This document shows, in pieces, positions 1 to 6,825 of a stretch of DNA of 8,264 bases; within the stretch, counting starts at the first letter, position 1, and each line of letters opens with the position of its first letter. The stretch comes from Candidatus Fermentibacterota bacterium (lineage in GTDB: Bacteria; Fermentibacterota; Fermentibacteria; Fermentibacterales; Fermentibacteraceae). The position numbers and the translations under genes were made by a program. The notes under the pieces were generated by a model. That model had not been told where the DNA came from and searched no databases. It was given only the letters and a program-made list of their open reading frames with translations. The stretch covers positions 1 to 8,264 of the forward strand of contig JAKLEF010000083.1 in NCBI GenBank assembly GCA_022703195.1, read 5' to 3'.

Positions 1-469
1 CGGCGTCATCCAGACCGCTTCCGACGGGTCGGACGCGTTCACCTGGCACAGCGTCACCGAGTCTCCGGCCACGCTCGACTTCGGAGTATCGACCACGGGG
101 TGGCAGTACGTCGTGCTGTTCGTACAGCCCCTCACCGAGACGAGCCTCGACTGCGTCTACGACATCACCGTCACCGCACAGACCGGGATCGGGGAGGCTC
201 AGGCCGGGCCGTTCGCTACCCTTGCCCCCTCTTCGAATCCCATGGCTCCCGGCGGTTCCTTCGAGTTCTCCATCCCCGAACCGGGTTACACGACCCTCGG
301 GATCTACGATCTTTCGGGCAGGCTCGTGGAGACGCTCGTGTCAGGGATGACGGGAGCAGGGGAGCACAGCGTATCCTGGAGCGCCGACGACCTTCCCGAC
401 GGAGCGTACTTCGCCCGCCTGAACGCTCCGGGCGAGGGCCTGACACGGAGAGTTGTCCTTAGCAGGTAG
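1..469 (+). CDS. C-terminal part of a secreted protein with a FlgD/T9SS-type sorting domain (5' partial)
   Basis: The reading frame is open from base 2 to the TAG at 467-469, and the start lies upstream of the window. The visible 155 residues begin with a beta-rich segment (GVIQTASDG, then GWQYVVLF and YDITVTAQTGI). They end in a roughly 80-residue module opening with PSSNP, followed by the IYDLSGRLVETL strand and the DGAYFARL strand. This is the layout of FlgD-like Ig / T9SS type A C-terminal sorting domains, which direct proteins across the outer membrane to the surface. The whole segment lines up with the end of the next gene (GVI, GW-Y-V-F, YD-TVT-TGI, GRLV), so it is probably a paralogue of that metalloprotease. 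Its catalytic part is not in view, so the protease assignment rests only on this similarity. The short internal ATG at 113 is not the real start. Confidence 0.85.
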   Translation, partial: GVIQTASDGSDAFTWHSVTESPATLDFGVSTTGWQYVVLFVQPLTETSLDCVYDITVTAQTGIGEAQAGPFATLAPSSNPMAPGGSFEFSIPEPGYTTLGIYDLSGRLVETLVSGMTGAGEHSVSWSADDLPDGAYFARLNAPGEGLTRRVVLSR

Positions 470-473
470 GACG

Positions 474-491
474 GGGCGGCCAGGGCCGCCC
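474..491 (+). terminator. GC-rich hairpin between the two paralogues, possible terminator
   Basis: An 8-base perfect inverted repeat, GGGCGGCC and GGCCGCCC, is separated by AG. It effectively forms a 7-bp stem with a 4-base loop. It lies 4 bases after the stop codon of the first gene. No T-tract follows, so it is not a standard intrinsic terminator. It could cause pausing, stabilise the 3' end of the upstream mRNA, or work with Rho. Confidence 0.4.
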
Positions 492-505
492 GGCACACGG
501 CAGAC

Positions 506-510
506 GGAGG
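506..510 (+). promoter_or_regulatory. Ribosome binding site of the metalloprotease gene
   Basis: GGAGG lies 4 bases before the ATG at 515. It fixes that ATG as the start, and the codons that follow encode a signal-peptide-like N-terminus. Confidence 0.75.
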
Positions 511-514
511 CGAA

Positions 515-2233
515 ATGAAGCTCACAGTCGCATTGATGCTTTGCATGTTTGCCATCGCGGCCGCCGACAGCGCCATGGACCGCGTCATGACGCTGGTCGA
601 CGCGGGCGAGCTCGAGGGGGCGGAAGCAGCCTATGCCCTCGCAGCCAGCGTGGTCGATCCGAGCCTTCTCCCGGCCGAGCTCACCGCGGGCACCGAGCCC
701 GCCAGATGCGGCACGCCCGCGATACTGGAAGCCACCCGGCTCGCCGAGCTCGACCCGGATTCCCCTCTGGCGCGCGAAGCCCTGGATCTCCTCGCGAGGC
801 CTACCCTGAGCGGTCCTGAGCACATCCTCGACTCCCCCGCCGGCTGGTTCAAGATCCACTGGACCGACTCCGGCGCGGATGCCAGCAACCTCGCGTACGC
901 CACCGCGCTCGCGAGCGCCGCCGACTTCAGCCGCACGGTCGAGTGCACCAACATGGGCTATGACGTTCCCCCCTCCGACCTCGGGATGGGCGGGGACACC
1001 AAGTACGACCTCTACATCATGCAGATCTCATCCCTCGGCTACACCACCTACTCGGGCGAGCCCTCCGATCCATCCACGCCCGAGAACGACTACGCAAGCC
1101 ACATCGTCATCCTCAACGACATGACCGAGAACCTGATGAAGGTGACGCAGGCCCACGAATACCAGCACGCGGTCCAGATGGGATACGACGTAGCCGAACC
1201 GACGTGGTTCATGGAGAACTGCTCCACCTGGATGGAGGATCAGGTCTTCGACGAAATCAACGACTACGTGGGCTACCTCCACTCGGGCGACAACCCCCTG
1301 CGCAAGCCCTGGTGGGACATCAGGTCGGGCAGCGGCGGCCTCTACTGGTACGGCGGGAACCTCTGGACCAGGTACATGAGCCTGCGGATGGACATCCCGA
1401 GCGTTCGCCAGATCTGGGAGCTCTGCGGCGATACCACGGGCAACAACATGCTGGCCGCCCAGGGCGACGTGTTCGAGGACCACGGCATGACCTGGGAGCA
1501 GGGCTTCATGGAATACGCCTGCTGGAGGTGGTTCACGGCGGCCAACTGGTACGCGGGATGCGGCATGTATGACGACGAGGCCACCCTCTGGACGCCCGGC
1601 CCCTACGTGTTCTCGTACCACATCGAGAACACCCTGCCGGCCACGGGCGACGAGGGCGTGTACCCGCCCGAGACCTACGGCATCGCCTGGGTCAAGGTCA
1701 ACCTGTCGAGCTACCAGAGCAACTGGGTCAACATCCACTTCGACGGCCTCAACAACTACGAGTGGAACCTCGGCGTGATCCTGTGGGACACCGAGGGCGA
1801 CCACCAGTTCCAGTGGTACGACGTCGACCTGTCCACGGGCGTCAAGGACGTGGCTGTGAACCCCGCAGGATGGGACTACCTGGTCTTCTTCCCCGCCTTC
1901 ATGGGCAACATCAGCATAGACCACACTTATGACTACACGGTCACCTACACGACCGGCATCGAAGGCGATCCCGCCCCCGAGGCCATAGGCCTTTCGGTAT
2001 CGTCGAACCCGGCCGGACCGGAGACCCAGGTCCTCTTCGACCTGCCGACGGCTTCGGATGCCAGGCTGCAGGTGTTCGACATGACCGGCAGGCTCGTGTC
2101 GACCCTCCACGACGGCGAAGCTGCGGCAGGCAGCCATTCCGCCGTCCTGGGCAACCTCGTCCCCGGGACCTACTTCGTCTACCTCAGCGCCGACGGCCAG
2201 TCCGCCTCGAGGACACTGGTCTTCGCCGACTGA
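515..2233 (+). CDS. Secreted zinc metalloprotease (MXAN_6640-like) with T9SS-type sorting domain
   Basis: This is a 572-residue exported protein, probably a zinc-dependent endopeptidase at the cell surface or outside the cell. Residues 1-18 form a signal peptide (Lys2, then a hydrophobic run to about Ala17). C10 lacks a convincing lipobox. Residues 20-100 are mainly helical and may be a pro-region. The catalytic region starts near residue 108 (WFKIHWTDSG) and carries a DLYIMQI strand typical of MXAN_6640-type proteins. The HExxH zinc motif is H214-E215-Y-Q-H218, followed by AVQMGY. Downstream, WFMENCSTWMED supplies a possible third zinc ligand, E234 or E241. A beta-rich segment (about 400-490) follows. 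A FlgD/T9SS-type C-terminal module begins at about residue 496 (SSNP) with FDMTGRLVSTL and GTYFVYL. The ATG at 515 is supported by GGAGG and the signal peptide. The protease class is well supported by the motif and its surroundings; the substrate is unknown. Confidence 0.88.
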   Translation: MKLTVALMLCMFAIAAADSAMDRVMTLVDAGELEGAEAAYALAASVVDPSLLPAELTAGTEPARCGTPAILEATRLAELDPDSPLAREALDLLARPTLSGPEHILDSPAGWFKIHWTDSGADASNLAYATALASAADFSRTVECTNMGYDVPPSDLGMGGDTKYDLYIMQISSLGYTTYSGEPSDPSTPENDYASHIVILNDMTENLMKVTQAHEYQHAVQMGYDVAEPTWFMENCSTWMEDQVFDEINDYVGYLHSGDNPLRKPWWDIRSGSGGLYWYGGNLWTRYMSLRMDIPSVRQIWELCGDTTGNNMLAAQGDVFEDHGMTWEQGFMEYACWRWFTAANWYAGCGMYDDEATLWTPGPYVFSYHIENTLPATGDEGVYPPETYGIAWVKVNLSSYQSNWVNIHFDGLNNYEWNLGVILWDTEGDHQFQWYDVDLSTGVKDVAVNPAGWDYLVFFPAFMGNISIDHTYDYTVTYTTGIEGDPAPEAIGLSVSSNPAGPETQVLFDLPTASDARLQVFDMTGRLVSTLHDGEAAAGSHSAVLGNLVPGTYFVYLSADGQSASRTLVFAD

Positions 2234-2253
2234 AGGGATGCCGCATGCATGCT

Positions 2254-2279
2254 GGAGGGCCGGCGCAAGCCGGCCCTCC
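2254..2279 (+). terminator. Strong hairpin after the metalloprotease gene, likely terminator
   Basis: An 11-bp perfect stem (GGAGGGCCGGC with GCCGGCCCTCC) has a GCAA tetraloop of the stable GNRA type. It starts 21 bases after the TGA. The following bases are CCCTTTC, so the T-tract is only three long. It probably ends or strongly slows transcription of the protease gene and separates it from the operon downstream. Confidence 0.65.
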
Positions 2280-2297
2280 CCCTTTCGGGAGGCGGCT

Positions 2298-2336
2298 TTT
2301 GCGGATCCTCTCCGCGCATGGATATCTTTGCGGATC
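2298..2336 (+). repeat. Direct repeat TTTGCGGATC, two copies before the operon's first gene
   Basis: Identical 10-base copies occur at 2298-2307 and 2327-2336, with starts 29 bases apart. The second copy ends immediately before the ATG at 2337. The first copy overlaps a possible -35 element and the second overlaps the end of a possible -10 element. They could be an operator pair or a chance repeat. Confidence 0.4.
2299..2328 (+). promoter_or_regulatory. Weak candidate promoter for the four-gene operon
   Basis: TTGCGG (2299-2304) and TATCTT (2323-2328) are spaced by 18 bases and partly match the -35 and -10 consensus. Transcription would begin about where the ATG at 2337 lies, giving a leaderless or near-leaderless message. 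This fits the absence of any purine-rich ribosome binding site before that ATG. The match is weak, and the promoter rules of this organism are unknown. Confidence 0.25.
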
Positions 2337-3116
2337 ATGGAACGCCTGCTGATCGCCGCCCTGCTCCTCGCACCCCTGTCCTGCGGGGGTGGAGAGGGGA
2401 TCACGGATGAAGCTCGCGAAGCTCCCGCAAGACTCGTCTTCCTGGAGATCCGCGGTCTCCATGGCGATCCCGGGCTGCCTTCCGGATTCGGCGAGGCCGG
2501 ACCGGTCAGGCTGGAGGCCTCGAGGCTGGCGGAGGACCTGTCGACCAGTCCGGTCGACATCTCCGCGACCCTTGCGGCCGCGTTCGCGGCATCGGACAGG
2601 CTGGTCATGTTCGTCGACTGCCCCGTCCCGGCGGACATCCAGCAGGGCAGGGACAACTTCTCGATATCGACGGGGACGGGCATGGATCCGGCATCAGCGG
2701 TACCCCTGCCCGATCCGCCCGATCTCCTCGCGGGGATCGGCACGGAGGGGTGGAGTTCGCTCGTATCGAGGCAGGATGTGATAAGGGAGATCTACCTCCG
2801 GTTCGCCCCGGACATCGTGATGATCCGCTGCTCCACCTCGAACGCCGAAACGGCGGTCGTCCTGGGCGCCAAATGGCTCGAATCGGTCTCGTCCGGAGGA
2901 GGGAACCTCCTGATCCTGTCTCCTCCCGAGGACTGGTACAGGGGCTGGATCGTCATGGCCGGTTCAGGAATAGACACCATCCCTCCCGAGGGGCTCACTC
3001 CGGCAGGTGTCATCAACACCGCCGCCCTCCTCGCGGGCATACCCCCCGTCGTCCCTCTCTCGAGCGGGGTCCCCGCCATCGGCACGCTCGTCGAAGGAGG
3101 CAAGATCCTCCCGTGA
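2337..3116 (+). CDS. Lipoprotein-like exported protein, possible degenerate alkaline-phosphatase-superfamily domain
   Basis: This is a 259-residue protein whose function I do not recognise with certainty. It starts MERLLIAALLLAPLSCGGG, a short charged end, a hydrophobic stretch and a cysteine at 16 followed by glycines. This looks like a lipoprotein signal, although Pro at -3 departs from the usual lipobox. The mature part begins with LVFLEIRGLHGD (33-44), which resembles the first strand of alkaline-phosphatase-superfamily enzymes (typically I-D-G-L), with the metal-binding Asp replaced by R39. Later come PDIVMIRC (158-165), NLLILSPPEDW (190-200, where active members have SDHG), and a tail with GLTPAGVINTAALLAGIP (219-236) that recalls the family's C-terminus. 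The metal ligands appear lost, so a non-catalytic role is more likely; this is inference. The open frame extends back to an ATG at 2238, but that would read through the hairpin and lose the signal sequence. TTG at 2328 is another option. No ribosome binding site is visible. The gene is first in the operon. Confidence 0.72.
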   Translation: MERLLIAALLLAPLSCGGGEGITDEAREAPARLVFLEIRGLHGDPGLPSGFGEAGPVRLEASRLAEDLSTSPVDISATLAAAFAASDRLVMFVDCPVPADIQQGRDNFSISTGTGMDPASAVPLPDPPDLLAGIGTEGWSSLVSRQDVIREIYLRFAPDIVMIRCSTSNAETAVVLGAKWLESVSSGGGNLLILSPPEDWYRGWIVMAGSGIDTIPPEGLTPAGVINTAALLAGIPPVVPLSSGVPAIGTLVEGGKILP

Positions 3117-5359
3117 GGAACGCCGGTCCCATCTCCAGACTCATCTCGTGGGGAGAGGCCATGCCCGGCGGAACATCACGGCTGGCCGCAGTCTTCATCT
3201 CCACCGTGATCGTCAGGAACATCCTCGAGAGCGTCGCGAACGGCATGATCTTCCCGCCCGAGGCATTCCTCCTCCATTTCCCCGTCGCCTACGTCTTCCC
3301 GATGCTCGGCATAGTCGCCGCGATGCATCTCGTCTCCGGTTACCCGGTGACAAGGCTCATGAAGCTGATGGTCTGGGCATGGACCCTCACCATACTCCCG
3401 CCTCTGCTCGATGCTGCCATGGGAACGGGCTCGCCGATCGGGTATTTCCCCCTGGACGCCTCCAACGCCCGGCACTTCATCGTGAACTTCTTCAACCCGG
3501 CGGCGGTGCTGCCGGGCACGACCACGGGGATCAGGATAGAGGCGGCGGCCGGCTGCCTGCTCGGGGGGCTCTTCATCGGGAATGTATCCCGGAGCGCCTT
3601 ACGGGGCGCAGCCGGAGCCCTGCTCCTGGCCCCCCTGTTCCTCGTGTTCTTCGGGTGGCCAGGCATCCTCCACTGGCTGACCGGAAGGTTCTTCCCGTAC
3701 GCGGGAGGCATCCAGGACTTCCTCCAGTGGCACTCCTTCACCAGGCCGCACCTCGTGAACTCGGTCCACATGACGGTGTACCTGGCGGACATCTGGCCGG
3801 TGACGCTGATCGGTGCCTGGCTCGTGGCCCGGTCGGGTGATGCAGGAAGAAGGGAGATCGCCCTCGCAGCCGGCTCCTGCAGGGTCACGGCGGCGGCCGC
3901 ACTCGCGGGGACTGCCGCCGTCGCGGCCTGTGCCCTGCGAGCCCAGACGGTCACCTTCGCCGATGCCGCAACCCTCGCGGGAGCCCTCCTCTCAGGGCTC
4001 GCCCTGTCCGCGGCTCCGTCGCTAGGAGGGCTTTCCGGTGCGGCGGCGCTGATCATCGCGATGTCGACGGCCGCAGCCACGGGCTGGCCGACCCTGGCGG
4101 CCGCCCTGGCCGCCGCGACCCTGCCCCGGACGGTCCCGGATGGGAGAATCAGGACAGCCCTGCTCGCGCCACTCGTCCTGGCCGTGGCGGCATCCCCGGT
4201 CTTCACGTCGCCCGTCGACCTGCTCTCCATCCTCCCTCTGCTGGCGGCCTCGATCATACTGGGAGCCGTCCCGGCCGGAGGGCGGCCGTGGATCGTGCTG
4301 CGCCCCCTCCCGCTCCTCCTGCCCGTCTTCGCGATCCTTCTCGGAGCCGAGCCTGAGGTGCCGGCACAGCAGGCGTGGCTCGCGGAAACCACCGATTCCT
4401 TCACCAGGAGCACGCGGAACTCTCATGCATCCGTATCCGCCTCCCTGCTCGCCGCGGAGGGCGGGTCCACGGTCCCTCTCGCGCAGTCGGCCCAGCTCAT
4501 GGGCAGGGCAGATCAGGCGGAATGGCTTTCCTCCCTCGCTTCGCTCGACGGCACCGGGGGGAGCGGCATGCTCCAGGTGGCCGTCAATCTGGCGATGCAG
4601 GACGGAGACAGGGAGGAGCTCGTCGCCCTCCTCTCCACACCCGGCGTGGATGAAGGAGATCGTGACAGGATCATACAGGCGCTCGCGGGATCGGCAGCAT
4701 CCACTGGCGACACGCTCCTTCTGCGCGAGATGATCGGATACTCCGCGCCCGACGCGATGCATCTCAGGTACTGGAGCAGGGCCCTGCTCGCCCTCGGCGA
4801 CACGTCGTCGGCCGCTGGATTCGCGGCAGCAGCACTCCAGGCGCCGGGAGCCGGGCCGGGCGAATACGCGATGGCGGCATCTCTCGCGGCAGTCACGGGA
4901 TCGGACTACGAATCCATGATCGACGAGGGCGTGAGGCGCTTCGGGAACAGCCGCGAACTCGACCTCTGCGCGGTGCGATCCTCCCTCGTCTCCGGGCGGC
5001 TGGCCGCTGCGGAGGGTTCGGTGGCAAGGATGCTCGGAACGCGTCCGCCCACGTCGGAGAGCCTCGATGCATGCGCCAGATGGCTGCTCGAGGCGGGCCT
5101 GGCGGACAGCGCACTGTCCGTAGCGGAGAAGGCCCTCATGATGCAGTACCCGCCGGCCGCCGGCTCGCTCGAGCTGGCCGTCGCCTGCGCCGAGGCAGCC
5201 GGCGACACCGCCAGGGCGGGGATCCACAGGAGATACCTGACCAACGCCACCGGCCCGGGACTCCGGATCCCCAAGGCGGGAGTGCATGAAGGCGATGCCG
5301 GACAGGGCACACAGGCAGGCCCCGCCGGTCCGGAGCGCCAGTCGTGGCCGGTGGAATGA
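3113..5359 (+). CDS. Polytopic membrane protein with large helical, TPR-like extracytoplasmic tail
   Basis: This 748-residue protein belongs to no family I can name. Residues about 23-240 contain several hydrophobic segments joined by aromatic loops (for example HFPVAYVFPMLGIVAAMHL, GYFPLDASNARHF, WHSFTRPHLVNSVHMTVYL). Residues about 255-412 are a second, Ala/Leu-rich block of membrane helices. From about 415 to 722 the protein is soluble and helical, with paired helices rich in Ala and Leu (LMGRADQAEWL, ALLALGDTSSAAGFAAAAL, LLEAGLADSALSVAEKAL, ACAEAAGDTARAGIHRRYL) typical of degenerate TPR repeats. The last 25 residues are Gly/Gln/Pro-rich. The GTG start at 3113 overlaps the previous stop as GTGA, with AAGGAGG (3094-3100) 12 bases ahead. 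The ATG at 3161, behind GGGAGAGG, is a good alternative (732 residues). The tail could bind partner proteins or peptides near the glycosyltransferases downstream. The gene is real; its role is unknown. Confidence 0.8.
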   Translation: MRNAGPISRLISWGEAMPGGTSRLAAVFISTVIVRNILESVANGMIFPPEAFLLHFPVAYVFPMLGIVAAMHLVSGYPVTRLMKLMVWAWTLTILPPLLDAAMGTGSPIGYFPLDASNARHFIVNFFNPAAVLPGTTTGIRIEAAAGCLLGGLFIGNVSRSALRGAAGALLLAPLFLVFFGWPGILHWLTGRFFPYAGGIQDFLQWHSFTRPHLVNSVHMTVYLADIWPVTLIGAWLVARSGDAGRREIALAAGSCRVTAAAALAGTAAVAACALRAQTVTFADAATLAGALLSGLALSAAPSLGGLSGAAALIIAMSTAAATGWPTLAAALAAATLPRTVPDGRIRTALLAPLVLAVAASPVFTSPVDLLSILPLLAASIILGAVPAGGRPWIVLRPLPLLLPVFAILLGAEPEVPAQQAWLAETTDSFTRSTRNSHASVSASLLAAEGGSTVPLAQSAQLMGRADQAEWLSSLASLDGTGGSGMLQVAVNLAMQDGDREELVALLSTPGVDEGDRDRIIQALAGSAASTGDTLLLREMIGYSAPDAMHLRYWSRALLALGDTSSAAGFAAAALQAPGAGPGEYAMAASLAAVTGSDYESMIDEGVRRFGNSRELDLCAVRSSLVSGRLAAAEGSVARMLGTRPPTSESLDACARWLLEAGLADSALSVAEKALMMQYPPAAGSLELAVACAEAAGDTARAGIHRRYLTNATGPGLRIPKAGVHEGDAGQGTQAGPAGPERQSWPVE
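5332..5335 (+). promoter_or_regulatory. Ribosome binding site inside the preceding gene, for the DUF2723 gene
   Basis: GGAG lies 8 bases before a GTG at 5344, favouring that codon. The ATG at 5356, which overlaps the upstream stop as ATGA, has only GGTGGA directly against it, too close for normal use. Confidence 0.45.
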
Positions 5360-6825
5360 GACCGACCGCGCACGGATCGATTCTCTCCCCGTGGATCGCC
5401 CTGGGGGGGCTCCTGTCTGCGCTGGTCATCTTCGCGGCGGGACCGCCTTCCTTCGACGCCCTCGACGGAGCGGAGTTCACCGTGGCCTCGGACGGGCTGT
5501 CCATCGCACATCCGCCGTCCCATCCACTCTTCCTCATGCTGCTGCGCATCTTCCCCGGCCGCGGCTTCGCGTCGGGCCGGCTGATGCTGGCCATCCTCGG
5601 CGGTGCCACGGCTGTCCTCGCGGCGAAGGCGGCGGCAGGCCCGGGTGCGATGAGGGCGCTTTCGGCCTGTGCTCTGGTGTTCTCCCCTCCGATACTCGCG
5701 CAATTCGACACCGTCGAGGTCTATGGCCTGGCCCTGTTCCTGGCGCTGGCAGCGCTTCTCATGCGGAGTTCACCGGCGGGACCGTATCTCTTCGGCCTGT
5801 CGGTCTTCGGGGGCCATCCCCTCTGCGCCCTCCTCGCACCTGCGCATATCGGCAGGCATTGGAGGAGGTGGTGGCCGCTCGCCCTGCCGGCGGTCGGCCT
5901 CATGCTCTACGTGCCTCTCAGGGCGGCCTCTCCCTCCGCCCTGGATCCTCACTACACGAGACCCGACACGCTCCGGGACCTGTCGGCCTTCTTCGGGATG
6001 TACTCGGGCAGGCTGGGCGGGATCTCGACCGGGGGATTCGCGCTTCTGGGACCCTGGACAGCGGCCGCGGCCGTCCCGATGTGCATCCTGGCGGCTGCGG
6101 GCAGGCCCAGGCCTGGTGAGATCGCCGCCCTGATCCTCTCGCTCGGCCTGCTGGCCTTCTATGCAGTCCCCGATCCGGCCGGGATGGCATTCCCGGCCGT
6201 CCTGTCGCTCTGGCTGCCGGCTGCGCGTGGAGCCGCAGGGCTTTCAGGGAGCCGTTCGATCGCAGCGAGGATTGCAGCACCGGCCTGCATGGCGGCGGTG
6301 GCCGCGCTCGGCCTCGCCGGTTCGGTGCGCAGCAGTGACCGGATCGCGCGCACGATCTCGTGCGACATGCTCAGGGAGACCGATCCCGGGGCGGTCTACT
6401 GCACGACGGGGCACGACACCTTCCACGCCGCGTATCTGCTCTCGATCGAAGACCTGAGGCCGGACGTCATCCCATCCGACACCTACGGCAACTACTTCCA
6501 CCTGTCGCTCAGGGAGCCCTTCCCGGACAGCATAGGCGGGAGGCCCGTGATCGCCACCAGAGCCTGGGAGAGCCCTTCGCTGTTGCTCTCGGGGCTGGTC
6601 TTCAGACCGGCGGACGCGGAGGAGGAAGCAGTGCGGCTGGATGTCGAAGGGCTTCGGGCTGTCAGTCCGGATGCATTCGCCACGGACCTCGCCGCGGAAG
6701 CCTTCGCGAGGCTGGCCATGCAGACCAGCGGCTCCGAGAGGGATTCCCTCTCCCGTCTCGCCCTTTCCATGGCGGGAACCCGGACGACCCGGGCGAGACT
6801 GGAGGCGATGCTTGAAATCCGGTGA
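5344..6825 (+). CDS. DUF2723 / TMEM260-like membrane glycosyltransferase (GT-C type)
   Basis: This is a 493-residue polytopic protein resembling DUF2723, the family of the eukaryotic O-mannosyltransferase TMEM260. After the first membrane helix (about 14-32) comes D41-G-A-E44, then IAHPPSHPLF (54-63), matching the family's D-x-x-E and HPPGxPL signatures in the first extracytoplasmic loop. The loop acid is the expected catalytic site in GT-C enzymes. Further matches are FDTVEVYGL (121-129), GLSVFGGHPL (151-160), LYVPLRAASP (188-197) and the soluble-tail pattern H357-D358 ... D370-L-R-P-D-V. About ten helices reach to residue 326, then an extracytoplasmic domain. The usual Gly after HPP is Ser here. 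The expected role is transfer of a sugar from a lipid-linked donor to an exported protein or glycan; donor and acceptor are unknown. The gene overlaps its upstream neighbour by 16 bases from GTG, or 4 bases if it starts at ATG 5356. Confidence 0.82.
   Translation: MAGGMRPTAHGSILSPWIALGGLLSALVIFAAGPPSFDALDGAEFTVASDGLSIAHPPSHPLFLMLLRIFPGRGFASGRLMLAILGGATAVLAAKAAAGPGAMRALSACALVFSPPILAQFDTVEVYGLALFLALAALLMRSSPAGPYLFGLSVFGGHPLCALLAPAHIGRHWRRWWPLALPAVGLMLYVPLRAASPSALDPHYTRPDTLRDLSAFFGMYSGRLGGISTGGFALLGPWTAAAAVPMCILAAAGRPRPGEIAALILSLGLLAFYAVPDPAGMAFPAVLSLWLPAARGAAGLSGSRSIAARIAAPACMAAVAALGLAGSVRSSDRIARTISCDMLRETDPGAVYCTTGHDTFHAAYLLSIEDLRPDVIPSDTYGNYFHLSLREPFPDSIGGRPVIATRAWESPSLLLSGLVFRPADAEEEAVRLDVEGLRAVSPDAFATDLAAEAFARLAMQTSGSERDSLSRLALSMAGTRTTRARLEAMLEIR
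6801..6805 (+). promoter_or_regulatory. Ribosome binding site deciding a TTG start for the last gene
   Basis: GGAGG lies 6 bases before TTG at 6812, within the end of the preceding gene. No ATG or GTG in this frame is equally well placed. The next GTG, at 6863, would cut into the first membrane helix. Confidence 0.7.

Noticed and set aside
515..560. Possible lipoprotein signal at C10 of the metalloprotease
   Set aside because: The cysteine is preceded by LML, lacking the small residue required at -1, and lies in the middle of the hydrophobic stretch. An ordinary signal peptide fits better.
2243..2252. Palindrome GCATGCATGC after the protease stop codon
   Set aside because: It is a short perfect palindrome with no loop, no second copy and no associated promoter feature, so it is not distinguishable from chance.
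2238..2336. Extension of the lipoprotein-like gene to the ATG at 2238
   Set aside because: It would translate the 11-bp hairpin and place about 33 unrelated residues before an obvious export signal starting at 2337.
1028..2743. A 571-codon open frame on the minus strand across the metalloprotease gene
   Set aside because: It lies opposite a gene with a signal peptide, HExxH motif and sorting domain. Its own protein is Val/Arg/Gly-rich without domains and has no ribosome binding site. Long antisense frames are expected in GC-rich coding DNA.
3340..5287. Long minus-strand open frames (357 and 421 codons) opposite the membrane/TPR gene
   Set aside because: Their products are Arg/Ala/Gly-rich with no membrane pattern or motif, while the plus frame shows clear helices and overlapping start/stop signals.
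5286..6119. A 277-codon plus-strand frame overlapping the membrane and DUF2723 genes
   Set aside because: Its product is Arg/Pro/Gly-rich with no motif, whereas the neighbouring frame carries several DUF2723 signatures over the same bases.
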